NCBI RefSeq assembly: GCF_900215505.1
Contig: NZ_LT907844.1
Span: 310,001-374,000, forward strand
From: Cohaesibacter sp. ES.047
Lineage (GTDB): Bacteria; Pseudomonadota; Alphaproteobacteria; Rhizobiales; Cohaesibacteraceae
Direction: 5' to 3'
DNA: 64,000 nt
The notes under the pieces were generated by a model. That model was not told where the DNA came from. It worked only from the letters and a program-made list of their open reading frames with translations, and made no database searches. The position numbers and the translations under genes are program-made. Shown one piece after another: positions 16,741-26,495 of this stretch. How positions within the stretch are numbered: the stretch's first letter is position 1; every line of letters begins with the position of its first letter.

Positions 16741-18909
16741 TCAGGCCGGCTCCTGCAAGCTCTCGACCAATCTGGTGCCATATCTGAGTTGTTTCTGCAT
16801 GGCCTGCTCGAACTCATCGGCGGGCGCGGGGCGGGAGAAATAGTAGCCTTGCGCTCTGTCGCAATGCTCAAGCAGCAAAGCGTTGGCAACAGCCCTATCC
16901 TCAACGCCTTCTGCGATCACTTCCAGCCCCAGTGAATGGCCCAGATTGATCGTCGCACGTACGATGGCCGTGTCAGACGGGTTCTTGAGCATGTCACGCA
17001 CGAACGACTGGTCGATCTTGAGCCGGTCGACAGGGAAATGCTTGACGTAGGACAGCGAGGAACATCCTGTCCCGAAATCATCAATCGAAATCTTGATACC
17101 CAGCGTGCGCAATTGACTGAGCTGCTGCGCGACTTGCTTGCGATCATGCAGCACGATGCTTTCGGTCAATTCGAGATCGAGGCAATGGGCCGGCATACCG
17201 GTCTCTGCGAGGATCCGGGCGACCAGAAGCGGCACAGACTGGCGCTGGAACTGAACGGGAGACAGGTTTACACCGATGGTGAAGTCCGTATAGCCCTTGG
17301 AGTGCCACTCGGCCCCCTGACGGCAGGCTTCATAGATCACCCATTCGTTGATCGGCATGATCATGCCGTTGCGTTCGGCACGGGCGAGGAAGTCCGCTGG
17401 TGCGATCAGCGCCCCGTCTTCACCCCGCATGCGCAACAGGGCTTCGCAGCCGCATATGTCGCCGCTTTTCAGGTCCACTTGTGGCTGGTAGAGCAACTCG
17501 AAGCGCCGATCGTCAAGCGCGGCCTTAAGGGCATCGTCGACGCGGCGCTCCGCTTCGGCACGGGCATCGAGATTGGTGGCATAAAGACAAAAACCATTGC
17601 CACTCGCCGCCTTGGTCTTGTACATGGCCTGATCGGCATTGCTCATCAGCTTTTCGAAGGAATTGCCATCCTCGGGATGAACGGCAATGCCGATGGACGC
17701 TGTCACACTGGTCGACAGGTCGATAAGCGAGATCGCATCAGGCATCGCGTTGGTGATTGCCTGGCCCAACTGTTCGACATGCGTGTCATTCTTGACGTTG
17801 GTCTGAAGGATGGCGAATTCATCGCCGCCCAAACGCGCAACCAGATCATTCGGACTGGCAACATTGCGCAATTGTTCACCAACCCGAACCAGCAGCTCAT
17901 CCCCGGTTGCGTGGCCGTGCACATCATTGACCTGCTTGAAACCGTCCAGATCGATCAGATGCAATGCAAAGCGGCCATCACCGCGGCGGCAGCGTCCGAT
18001 TTCGCGGTCGACCCGGTCGCGCAGAAGCGACCGGTTTGCAAGGCCCGTCAAACCATCGTGATGGGCCATGTGATGCAAGTGCGTTTCAGCAGCCTTGCGA
18101 TCCGTGATGTCCTGCGACGACGTTACCACACCGATCACCCGCTTGCCTTCGATAAGCGGACTTTTGGTGGTCATGAAGATCTTTCGCGTGCCCTTGCTAC
18201 TGACGATTTCCTCCTCGAAGGAACGCAAATCAGTGCCCGAGGCGATGACCAGTTGATCGATTGCGGTGTTCCGCTCAGCAACCTGCTCACCCAACACCTC
18301 GGTACAGGAGCGGCCAACCACGTCCTCGGCTTTCAAGCCCAGATAATTCGCCTTGTTGGAATTCATGAAGAGGAAACAGCCATCAACATCCGTGGCGCTG
18401 ACCATCACCGGCAGGGTGTTGATCACGTTGACGAGGCGGCTTTCGTTCTCGCGCTGGGTCCAGGCAAGAATGCTTTCGCTTTTCTTGAGAGACTCCAGAA
18501 GCGAACTGGCCCGGTTCGACAGCACCTGACTCTGACGATGCATCTTGAGAAGATTTCGGGCTCGGGCAACGAATTCCCGATGGTCAACAGGACTGATCAA
18601 CAGATCCGTCGCTCCGGCATCAAGCGCCCGCAGTCTGAGATTGCGGTCCTCGAACACGGTCACAACAATGATCGGAACATCGGCGAAGCGAGGATTGGCT
18701 CTGATTTGACCAATGAAATCGTCTCCATGCATGCCGGGCATGTTGAAGTCGGTCAGAATCAGATCCGGGTCATTGTGATCAAGCCATTTGAGGGCATCAT
18801 GCGAGCCCGCGCAGGTCACAACATCCGTTCCGTCCTCTATTCGCCGTGCAATTTGGGAATAAATCTGTCTATTGGTATTTTGATCGTCAACGATCAGAAT
18901 AAGTGCCAT
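16741..18909 (-). CDS. Response regulator with REC-PAS-GGDEF-EAL domains (c-di-GMP turnover)
   Basis: 722 residues. Receiver at about 1-125 with phospho-Asp in LILTDFNMPGM; PAS at about 165-285; GGDEF near 300-450 with intact LVARLGGDEFAIL; EAL near 470-715 with CEALLRM, NLSPVQF, LDLELTES, DDFGTGCSSLSYVK, KIDQSF and EGVE. All main EAL catalytic residues appear present, so phosphodiesterase activity is likely. The inhibitory I-site RxxD before GGDEF reads SPND, so product inhibition at that site is lost. The gene precedes the RpfC-like kinase and takes the place that HD-GYP protein RpfG has in xanthomonads. ATG 18909 follows GGGGCG; the open frame extends to a TTG at 18921. Confidence 0.92.
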   Translation of the reverse strand: MALILIVDDQNTNRQIYSQIARRIEDGTDVVTCAGSHDALKWLDHNDPDLILTDFNMPGMHGDDFIGQIRANPRFADVPIIVVTVFEDRNLRLRALDAGATDLLISPVDHREFVARARNLLKMHRQSQVLSNRASSLLESLKKSESILAWTQRENESRLVNVINTLPVMVSATDVDGCFLFMNSNKANYLGLKAEDVVGRSCTEVLGEQVAERNTAIDQLVIASGTDLRSFEEEIVSSKGTRKIFMTTKSPLIEGKRVIGVVTSSQDITDRKAAETHLHHMAHHDGLTGLANRSLLRDRVDREIGRCRRGDGRFALHLIDLDGFKQVNDVHGHATGDELLVRVGEQLRNVASPNDLVARLGGDEFAILQTNVKNDTHVEQLGQAITNAMPDAISLIDLSTSVTASIGIAVHPEDGNSFEKLMSNADQAMYKTKAASGNGFCLYATNLDARAEAERRVDDALKAALDDRRFELLYQPQVDLKSGDICGCEALLRMRGEDGALIAPADFLARAERNGMIMPINEWVIYEACRQGAEWHSKGYTDFTIGVNLSPVQFQRQSVPLLVARILAETGMPAHCLDLELTESIVLHDRKQVAQQLSQLRTLGIKISIDDFGTGCSSLSYVKHFPVDRLKIDQSFVRDMLKNPSDTAIVRATINLGHSLGLEVIAEGVEDRAVANALLLEHCDRAQGYYFSRPAPADEFEQAMQKQLRYGTRLVESLQEPA

Positions 18910-19086
18910 TTTTCGCCCCAAGTCGTCCGCCCGTCCCCCCTGGATACGGTCGTCTTTGAATCTCGTCGTATTCTAGTTAGAAGAAGTTAAAGCGAGAGGA
19001 ACGTACTCGGTGCTGACCCGTTTTGGAGGCAAAAGATCGCGTCATCGTTAATGAAAAATGAAGCTTGAGGAGGCTGCCCGATATGG

Positions 19087-20562
19087 CTAGCGCAATCCGC
19101 TCCAGGGATCATCAGATTTGCGCGGCCCGGTTGTCTTTACTTTCTGGGACTTAGGTCGGTTCATCTGTTCCGCGCGCGCAATCGCAGCAACAGCTTCCGG
19201 TGCATATTGCAACTGTGCCTTGCGCGCACCTGACACTGTCAACTGGCCTGTGGCCGCCAGGAAACTGTAGATCGCGATCACCGAATCGGCCTTGGAATAG
19301 ATTTCCAGCTCTTGAGCATCGAGCAACGACACCTCCGCATCAAGGATGTCCAAGAAGGACCGTTGCCCCGCCTTTTCCTCGATCTTGATGCCACGCAAGA
19401 GGTCTCGTACGGCGCGAACCTCGGCGGAGGCCTGCTTCAAGGCGACCTGTGCTGCACGGTTCCTGAGAAACTGCTCTCTGGCGTCGGCCTTGATGCGCGC
19501 TGACAGTGCGTGGGAGGCGTATTTCTGCTGATCGCGCAGGGCACGCGCCTTCTGGACATCGGCCATCCGTGCCCCTCCGTCAAAAATCGGCAGGCTGAGA
19601 CGAAGGGAGAAGGCACCTTCCGCCTTGTTGGTTTCCGCATGACTCGAGGCATAGTTGCGGTTGACTTCGCCGCTCACATCAAGCGTCGGCAGAAACGCTC
19701 CTTGTGCGGACTTGACCGCATATTCCGACGCCTTGACGCTTGCGCGGGAGGCGCGCAAATCGGGATGCATCTGCAGGGCCTTGCGCTCTGCTTCCTCAAC
19801 CGTCTGCGGCAAGTGGCTGACTGGCATCTGAGGGAAGATCAATTCCGCCGGTTTGTATCCCACCAACGATTCGTAGCGACCAACGGCAGCCCCCAGATCA
19901 GCCGATGCTCCCTCCAGCGAGGCGCGTGCGCGATAAATCAGTGCGTCGGTTTTGGACAGATCGGTGCGGGTCAGTTCTCCGGCACGAATGCGTGCCTTGG
20001 TGCCGCGCTGCTGATCGAGCAGATTGGTCAGATACCGACGCCGCAGATTGATCATCTTGCGCGCGGCAAAGACGTCCATATAGGCCTTGACCGCTTCGAG
20101 CAGGATCTGGCGCTCCTTGTTGCGGACCTGATAAAGGCTTGAACGTTCCGTATATTTGGAGCTGATCAGGTTGTTGCGGTTCTGGAAGCCATTGAACAGA
20201 CGATGGCTCGCGCTCAAGCCATATTGCGTTGTTCGGGTTCTGGTGCGTCCGCCGGCCTTGAGGCGCTCTTCAACCATGGAATGCCCCGCTGTCGCATTGA
20301 TCTTGGGGGCATAGGCCGATGCTGCCTTGCGGGTGCTTGCCCTGCTCGCTTCGAGCGCTGCCTCTTGAGCCCGAATGTCGGGATTGTTGTCATAGACGTC
20401 GTAAAGCATTTGGGCGAGATTGTCGGCTCTGGCTGTTGCCGCACCCAAGAGGGGCGCAATGATCGCAGCCAAGACCAGACAGGTCCGCACGCCACGGCTG
20501 ATTCCCGTCGCAGTCGCGCTGAAGCAAAGCTCCGATCCCGTGTTGCTGTGTATCAGCTTCAT
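19087..20562 (-). CDS. TolC family outer membrane protein of a type I secretion system
   Basis: 491 residues. The N-terminus has a basic region and a hydrophobic stretch (CLVLAAIIAPLLGAATARA) that reads as a signal peptide ending near residue 47. The mature part shows the TolC pattern: LYDVYDNNPDIRAQEAALEASR, a repeat of long alpha-helical segments, and LIYRARASLEGASADLGAAVGRYE; the second repeat ends ILDAEVSLLDAQELEIYSKADSVIAIYSFLAATGQL. It forms the outer membrane channel for the adaptor and ABC genes upstream on the same strand. I chose ATG 20562; the longer form would use a GTG at 20592. Confidence 0.9.
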   Translation of the reverse strand: MKLIHSNTGSELCFSATATGISRGVRTCLVLAAIIAPLLGAATARADNLAQMLYDVYDNNPDIRAQEAALEASRASTRKAASAYAPKINATAGHSMVEERLKAGGRTRTRTTQYGLSASHRLFNGFQNRNNLISSKYTERSSLYQVRNKERQILLEAVKAYMDVFAARKMINLRRRYLTNLLDQQRGTKARIRAGELTRTDLSKTDALIYRARASLEGASADLGAAVGRYESLVGYKPAELIFPQMPVSHLPQTVEEAERKALQMHPDLRASRASVKASEYAVKSAQGAFLPTLDVSGEVNRNYASSHAETNKAEGAFSLRLSLPIFDGGARMADVQKARALRDQQKYASHALSARIKADAREQFLRNRAAQVALKQASAEVRAVRDLLRGIKIEEKAGQRSFLDILDAEVSLLDAQELEIYSKADSVIAIYSFLAATGQLTVSGARKAQLQYAPEAVAAIARAEQMNRPKSQKVKTTGPRKSDDPWSGLR

Positions 20563-20723
20563 GACTGCTCTACTCTTGACCCAAAGAAGCACGAAGGCGG
20601 CACATCTGTGCCATCTGGTGTCCCGTTGAGGGTCACCGCCCCGATCAATTTGCTTACCAACTCCCTATCACTATTAGGGTTTTATGGTTAACAAGGGCTA
20701 AATGCGGAGTTTTAAATTCAGCG

Positions 20724-22058
20724 TTAGCGCTCGGAGAAGGCGATGTCCATTGACCGATAGACCGGCTTCAGGAGGTAGCGTGCGAGAGACTTTCTGCCCG
20801 TCACGATATCCGCCGTCACCACCATGCCCGGCAGAACCGGATAGGTCTTGTCGCCATGAGACAGTTCATTCTTGTCAAGCGAGACATGCACCTTGAAATA
20901 GGGCTGACCCTGCTCATCCTCAAAGGATGTGGCTGAGATCGTCTTGACCTGTCCTTCGATGGTGCCAAAGACATAGGGATCGAAAGTCGAAACCGTAATC
21001 TTGGCATTCGCTCCCTCATGGATGTGGCCAATATCCTTTGGCTGAACGCGCACTTCGGCGAGGATCTTGCGATCATCTGGCACGATCCGGGCAACGACTT
21101 CACCCGAGCGCACCACCGCACCCACGGTGTTGACCGCCAGTTCCTGAACCAGACCGCTGGTCGGCGCAACGAGATCAAGGCTTTCGACCCGGTCTTGCTG
21201 CTTGGTCAGAAGGCGGTCAAGTTCTGCCAGTTCCGTGGCGCTCTTGGAGCGTTCCTTTGCCAGCTCGCTGCGCAGGGACGCGCGGGTTTCTTCCAACTGG
21301 ATTTCCGCTTCAGTCACCTGTTCCCGTGTGGTCGCGATCTTGCCATCCAGCACATAGAGCCGGGACCGCGCTTCTTCCAGCGAGGCCTGCGCTTCGAGGA
21401 CGGACCGGCGGGAGGCATATTGCTGCTTGAGCAGATTTTCGAGCATGACAAATTGCTCTTTGGCGATCTCGGCGCGCTTGTTGACGCTTTTCTGTTCGGC
21501 AACAGCGGCGTGCCATTCGGCCTTGCGCCGAACCACCTGGGAAGCAAACTTGGCTTCCTCTCGCTCAATGCGGGTCTTTTCAGACAAGAAGACGTTGTAT
21601 TGGGAATTTGCCAGATTGGGATAGGAGTGAAACAGGGAGCCAAAATCCGGCTGATCCTTGCCATCCATAAGCGCATCAAGGCTGGCGATGGACATTTTGA
21701 GACCCGCAGCCCGGACCACCAGTTGATCCCGCTCGCTTTCGGTCGCTGTAGAGCGCAGGCGCATGATCGGCTGGCCAGCGGCAACCCGGTCCCCTTCGTG
21801 GACCAGAACCTGCTGGACATAGCCCCCTTCCAGATGCTGAACCGTCTGCACCTGAGTGGTGGGCTGGACCTGTCCCATCGCATGGGTCACCTCCAGCACA
21901 GAGGTAACGAAAGCCCAGATGACAAATGCCGCCATGAAAAGGACGCATCCCGACACCACATAGGCAAATAGCTGGGGCGGTTGCTCCGCTTCCAGCGCCA
22001 GAGGCAATGTCAGAGTCCGCGCGTCAAGCTCACTCTGTTTTGACTGAAACAACTTCAA
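20724..22058 (-). CDS. HlyD family type I secretion periplasmic adaptor
   Basis: About 444 residues. A single transmembrane helix near residues 30-52 follows a short cytoplasmic tail; the periplasmic part begins with VQTVQHLEGGYVQQVLVHEGDRVAAGQPIMRL (lipoyl half), then a long helical hairpin, the second lipoyl half (LVAPTSGLVQELAVNTVGAVVRSGEVVARIVPDD) and a beta-barrel region ending LLPGMVVTADI-like (VLPGMVVTADIVTGRKS), the family signature. It links the ABC subunits to the TolC-like channel. The apparent start is a TTG at 22058, with no in-frame ATG close by; translation may be modest. It lies 127 bp from the ABC gene and 161 bp from the TolC-like gene. Confidence 0.92.
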   Translation of the reverse strand: MKLFQSKQSELDARTLTLPLALEAEQPPQLFAYVVSGCVLFMAAFVIWAFVTSVLEVTHAMGQVQPTTQVQTVQHLEGGYVQQVLVHEGDRVAAGQPIMRLRSTATESERDQLVVRAAGLKMSIASLDALMDGKDQPDFGSLFHSYPNLANSQYNVFLSEKTRIEREEAKFASQVVRRKAEWHAAVAEQKSVNKRAEIAKEQFVMLENLLKQQYASRRSVLEAQASLEEARSRLYVLDGKIATTREQVTEAEIQLEETRASLRSELAKERSKSATELAELDRLLTKQQDRVESLDLVAPTSGLVQELAVNTVGAVVRSGEVVARIVPDDRKILAEVRVQPKDIGHIHEGANAKITVSTFDPYVFGTIEGQVKTISATSFEDEQGQPYFKVHVSLDKNELSHGDKTYPVLPGMVVTADIVTGRKSLARYLLKPVYRSMDIAFSER

Positions 22059-22185
22059 AGACCCAATACCCTGTAAAAAGACAACCAGAAACGCAGGTCC
22101 GTGCGCTTTGTGCGCACACGTTCAATATGCCCTCTCAGGGTTAATACATTGTGTTCACGATCAAAAAGTTTTTAAGAAAACCCGG

Positions 22186-24675
22186 TCAGGCGACCGCTTT
22201 GTTGAACGAATCCAGCTGTGGCAAGACCTGCTCGGGAGGACCATTAAGGATGACCTGTCCTTCATGCAACACGATGATGCGATCGGCTTCCTTCATGTGG
22301 CTGGGGCGCTGAGTGGTGAACAGCGTGGTCGCCCTGCCCTTCAGGGTTGCCAGATGGGCCATGAACTTGCGATCGGTCTCGAAGTCCAGATAGTTGGCGG
22401 GTTCATCAAGGAAATAGTAGGACGCATGCTTGGAAAAGCTGCGGCAGAGCAACAGCTTCTGCTTCAGGCTGTCGGCCATCTGATGCACCGTTTCGGCCTT
22501 CAGCCGCGTGTCCAGAGCACCGTCCGGCAGATCGGGATGATCCTCGGTGATATTGAAGTGCGTCATCAATGCCTGCATCTCATTCCGCATCGTCTTTGGA
22601 TCATTGAGATGGAAATTCTGCTCAACAGTGCCGTAGAAGAAGGTGGGATGATCTGGCTGGTAGCTGATTTCGGCGCGCAATTCGCCAAGATCCATCTGCC
22701 GGATGTCGAGGTGATCGAAACCGACAACGCCCGCAACCGGCCGGTAGAGTCCCGCCAGAAGCTTGAGGAAGGTCGACTTACCGCCGCCACTGGGGCCTGT
22801 TATGGCGACCAGCTCACCGGGATTGATGACGACATTGGCATTCTTGATCGCCGCATCGGACGCCTGCGGATAGCGGAAGCTGAGATTCTTGGTCGAGATA
22901 TGGCCGCTGAATTTGCGCGAAATGCTGGGCACAGCACCGGGAGTGCGTTCCGGTTGCATGCGCATCAGATTGTTCACCATGCGCACGGCTTCGATGAGCT
23001 TGCCAACGCGGGACAGGCTGAGGAACGCATTCTGCAGCGGCGACAGGACCCGCCAGATCAGGGCCATGATTGCAATCAATCCGCCAACGCCCAGATCGCC
23101 AGCCATGACCATCAGCGTGCCGACGCTCAGCGTGGTCAGTCCGGCGGTCATCGACATGGACTGACTGATGATCTGGATTTTCTGAGAGAAGTGCTGCGCC
23201 CGGAAATCAAGGGCGGCGAAACTCGCCGCAGCGCGTTCGAAGCGTTCCTGCCAGATCTGCTCGGCACCGGTGTTGCGGATGTCGCGATGCATCAGGAACA
23301 GTTCCATCATGATGTTCTGTTTCTTGGTCTTGGCATCACCGGACTGCATGGTCTGGCGCTTGGCTACCGGAATGCTGAAAGCGGCAAGAATGAAATAGCC
23401 CGCGAGCAGAACCGCCGGAATCGCCGCGATCCACCCCCCAATCATGGCAATGGCGATGATGAAGACGAACACGAACGGCAGATCGAGCACCGCTGTGCCC
23501 AGCGACCCCAGAAAGATTTCTCTGAGCTTCTCGAACTGACGCAAGCGCGACAACTGCGCTCCGATGGTCGCATTCTGGACCATGCCGTAAGACATGAAGA
23601 GCAGGCGCTGGAAGATCTCAACGGACAAGGCGGTATCGAAACGCGCTCCGATATAGGCCAGAACCCGGGTTCTCAGCCTTCGCAGGGCATAGTCAGCAGC
23701 AATGATCAGACCGACCCCGGCGATGAACATCACAAGACTGCCCGGCGCCTTTGATGGGATGGCATAGCCATAGACAGCCATGATGAAAATCGGCACGGCA
23801 AGGGCAGCAAGGTTGATGCCGAAATTGATCACGAACAGCGATAAAAACAGCCGCCGAAAGGCCGTTGCGGCATGGGTAACCCAACCGAAAGACTGCACGA
23901 AGCGGGTCTGATGAGCCAGATCGATCGAATTGATCAGATAGATCGTCTCGGTGCGATCAAGACAGCTGATGTCTTCTTCGGCGCCGGTTGCTCCATTAAA
24001 GCAGGTGACCGTGCCCTCACCGTGATTAACGGACAGGAGAATACGCACCGTCCCGTTCTGATCCTCGAACAGGCATGGCAGCTTCTCGTTCGACAGCGAT
24101 GCAAGGCGGGTTTCGCCCGCGATCGCAGCAAAATTCAGACGGGAAAGCACGGCCCTGAGGCCGTTCATGTCATGAATGGTATTGAAGTGCGGCAGGGCCT
24201 GCGCCAGATGGCGCCCGTCGCCGCCCCAGCCGAGAAGCGCGAGAAGCACCTGCAGGCAGCGCCCAGCGGAACTGTGGTAGTCGATCCCGGACCACCGTTC
24301 CTTCACGCCTATCAAGGTCTCGAAGTCCGTGAACGCAGGGCCTTGGGCTTCTGTCCCGGCAGCCGCTCCTTTTGACAGCAAATCACTCGGCGCAGCATCG
24401 AACTGTATGTCCTCTGCGCTAAATTGGATCTCCTGCTCCGCATCAGGTTGCGCTCTTTCAGCGACCTGATCCGTTTCAAAGGCTTGCACATTCGGGTCCG
24501 ATGCGACCTCTGCTTTCCGCACTGGCTTCACTTCATCCGCCGATGTTGCGAAATTGCGTTCGGCAGAATAGCGCGAAAGCTCTTTCAGTGAGATTCCACC
24601 GGATTGCAGCTTGCGAATGAATTCGGACTGGCCATTGTCATCGGGCGATTGCGATCCTGGGTCTTTTTCGCTCAT
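22186..24675 (-). CDS. Type I secretion ABC transporter subunit with C39-like domain
   Basis: 829 residues. Residues 1-115 are acidic and low in complexity. Residues about 125-260 look like a C39-peptidase-like domain without the catalytic Cys (ALLGWGGDGRHLAQ), as in HlyB-type exporters of RTX proteins. Five to six membrane helices follow, then an ABC domain with intact Walker A GPSGGGKST (about residue 627) and Walker B YYFLDEPANYLD. The ABC signature is degenerate (HQMADSLKQ rather than LSGGQ) and the H-loop histidine is replaced (TTQRPS). Its start overlaps by four bases the end of a second ABC gene, so the two likely make a heterodimer. Substrate is probably the divergent giant adhesin. 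Confidence 0.88.
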   Translation of the reverse strand: MSEKDPGSQSPDDNGQSEFIRKLQSGGISLKELSRYSAERNFATSADEVKPVRKAEVASDPNVQAFETDQVAERAQPDAEQEIQFSAEDIQFDAAPSDLLSKGAAAGTEAQGPAFTDFETLIGVKERWSGIDYHSSAGRCLQVLLALLGWGGDGRHLAQALPHFNTIHDMNGLRAVLSRLNFAAIAGETRLASLSNEKLPCLFEDQNGTVRILLSVNHGEGTVTCFNGATGAEEDISCLDRTETIYLINSIDLAHQTRFVQSFGWVTHAATAFRRLFLSLFVINFGINLAALAVPIFIMAVYGYAIPSKAPGSLVMFIAGVGLIIAADYALRRLRTRVLAYIGARFDTALSVEIFQRLLFMSYGMVQNATIGAQLSRLRQFEKLREIFLGSLGTAVLDLPFVFVFIIAIAMIGGWIAAIPAVLLAGYFILAAFSIPVAKRQTMQSGDAKTKKQNIMMELFLMHRDIRNTGAEQIWQERFERAAASFAALDFRAQHFSQKIQIISQSMSMTAGLTTLSVGTLMVMAGDLGVGGLIAIMALIWRVLSPLQNAFLSLSRVGKLIEAVRMVNNLMRMQPERTPGAVPSISRKFSGHISTKNLSFRYPQASDAAIKNANVVINPGELVAITGPSGGGKSTFLKLLAGLYRPVAGVVGFDHLDIRQMDLGELRAEISYQPDHPTFFYGTVEQNFHLNDPKTMRNEMQALMTHFNITEDHPDLPDGALDTRLKAETVHQMADSLKQKLLLCRSFSKHASYYFLDEPANYLDFETDRKFMAHLATLKGRATTLFTTQRPSHMKEADRIIVLHEGQVILNGPPEQVLPQLDSFNKAVA

Positions 24676-26495
24676 GCGGACCTCCCGATCGCCTGTCTTG
24701 TCTGTTGAGCCAGAACGGATTTTTCTGAACCGGCTCCCCTGGCATCAGCGGCGTCTCTTTGCTGGCCTCCATGCACTTGCAACTGGCCTTCCTTGAGGAT
24801 GAACTGCTTGTCTGCCATGGCAAGGAAAGAGGGACGGTTTGAGAGGAAAACGATGGTCATCGTGCCGCGCAATTGCTCCAGTCCCTTCCTCAGAAGGTTG
24901 TCCGCACGTTGATCGAGCAGGGCATTGGCCTCCTCAAGCACCAGAATACTCGGTTTCTGGGCGATGGCGCGGGCAATGCAGATACGCTGGCGGAAGCTGG
25001 GCGGCAGTGTTTCGTTGCCGCCTGTCCCGATGTTCATGTCATACCCATGCGGCAATTGCTGAATGTCGCTTTCAAGGCCGATCAATTGTGTTGCCTCACG
25101 CGCTCTTTGCAGTCCGTCGCGCGGGTTGAACAGGGTCAGGTTTTCAAGGATCGTTCCGCTGAAAATCGCAGGACTGTTGGGCACATAGGCGATGGAGGAG
25201 GACAGATCCGCATCGATCAATTCGGCACTTGAGTACCCACCGATCAAGACCTCGCCAACCTCTGGATCGAGCTTGCCGCGAAGGATCTCGAGAAACTGGT
25301 GATCATCGCGCGGCAGATTGCCCTTGAGCCCGATGATGCTGCCGTGCGGGATGGTCAGCGAAACCCGATATGGCTTGTTGTTAGGCATATACGAGTTGAT
25401 TATCACATTGCGAACACTGATCGCGCCGTCATCAAGAGTGATCCTCTCTGCGATCTGATCCGGGTTGGGATTGATGCTGAGCAATTCATCGACATTCTGT
25501 TTGACCAGATCGAAGTTGCTCATTTCACTCCAAGATCGCACCGACCGGACAAGCACTTCCACCGCTCGCCCGCCAAGCAGCAGGCAGCAGGCAAGAGACC
25601 CGATCGACTGGGTTCCCTCGATGACGAGCAGAGCACCGCTACTCACGATTGTGACCATGGTAACGGCGGCAAACACCGCACTCAGGGACTGGGTCTCTCC
25701 ATCCATGCGCACCGAATTGTGAAAGGCGACGGCAATGGATTCCTGCAAGCGCTCATATCGCCGCATCATTTGCGGCTCGCAGGCCATGGTCTTGATCGTC
25801 TCGATCCCAGACAATGCCTCGATCACGAAATCATATTTGCGCCGGTCGAGTTGTTGCCGCTCGTCCTGCAGGAGCTGGATTTCCCGAGCCTTGACCAGCA
25901 GTCGCCAGGCAAAGATGCCAAACAGACAGACGAGCAGCCCAGCGATCACCGGACTGACAATTGCCATGACCGCGAGGAAAACAAAAATGAATGGCAGGTC
26001 AACCAGCCCCATCCGGGCCGGACCGGCAAACATCCGTGCCGTGGCCGAGAGCGCATTCATGCGGTCGATATGTGTGCTTGCCGCTTCCTGTTCGACGGCT
26101 TCGGGTGGCGCGTGCATCGCACGTCTGACCGCTTCCACACCGGCCACATAGTCGATGTACGATGATGACCAGCCGGAGATATGCGACCGGATTACCTTAA
26201 GGGTCGTGTCGACAAGCATCACGATCACCAGACCGCCCATCAGGTAGAACAGCGTGTCGTATGATAAATTGGGGATAATTCGGTCATAGATCTGCAAAAT
26301 CACCAAAGGCATGCCGAGGCCAAGCATGTTGATGACAAAAGAGGCCGCCATGATCCGCTTGGGAACCTTGATCAGATCCGCAAACCAGGCCGACTGCATG
26401 GAGCGAGGCGGCTGAAAGATATCGTGCAGGCGCTCGAGCTTTTGCCCGAAACGTGACCGATTGCCGCGCTGCCCGTCTGGATATGGTTCTGTCAT
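24672..26495 (-). CDS. Type I secretion ABC transporter subunit with degenerate nucleotide-binding domain
   Basis: About 607 residues. A transmembrane domain of about six helices (for example FVINMLGLGMPLVILQIYDRIIP) matches PrtD-like exporters. The ABC domain has lost its Walker A: the expected GxxGxGK reads GLKGNLPRDDH, without the lysine. The signature region is LPPSFRQRICIARAIA, Walker B is SILVLEEANALLD with the Glu kept, and the H-loop reads LSNRPS without His. It overlaps the next ABC gene by ATGA, which implies coupled translation and equal amounts. I infer it is the non-catalytic half of a heterodimer. The start is uncertain: ATG 26495 follows GGGATCA; other in-frame options are ATG 26525 and GTG 26561. 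Confidence 0.85.
   Translation of the reverse strand: MTEPYPDGQRGNRSRFGQKLERLHDIFQPPRSMQSAWFADLIKVPKRIMAASFVINMLGLGMPLVILQIYDRIIPNLSYDTLFYLMGGLVIVMLVDTTLKVIRSHISGWSSSYIDYVAGVEAVRRAMHAPPEAVEQEAASTHIDRMNALSATARMFAGPARMGLVDLPFIFVFLAVMAIVSPVIAGLLVCLFGIFAWRLLVKAREIQLLQDERQQLDRRKYDFVIEALSGIETIKTMACEPQMMRRYERLQESIAVAFHNSVRMDGETQSLSAVFAAVTMVTIVSSGALLVIEGTQSIGSLACCLLLGGRAVEVLVRSVRSWSEMSNFDLVKQNVDELLSINPNPDQIAERITLDDGAISVRNVIINSYMPNNKPYRVSLTIPHGSIIGLKGNLPRDDHQFLEILRGKLDPEVGEVLIGGYSSAELIDADLSSSIAYVPNSPAIFSGTILENLTLFNPRDGLQRAREATQLIGLESDIQQLPHGYDMNIGTGGNETLPPSFRQRICIARAIAQKPSILVLEEANALLDQRADNLLRKGLEQLRGTMTIVFLSNRPSFLAMADKQFILKEGQLQVHGGQQRDAADARGAGSEKSVLAQQTRQAIGRSA

Noticed and set aside
16936-18990. 684-codon plus-strand frame opposite the GGDEF-EAL gene
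   Set aside because: Antisense shadow of a gene with clear REC, PAS, GGDEF and EAL motifs.
22108-23754. 548-codon plus-strand frame opposite the ABC subunit gene
   Set aside because: Antisense shadow; the minus-strand protein has Walker motifs and a permease domain.
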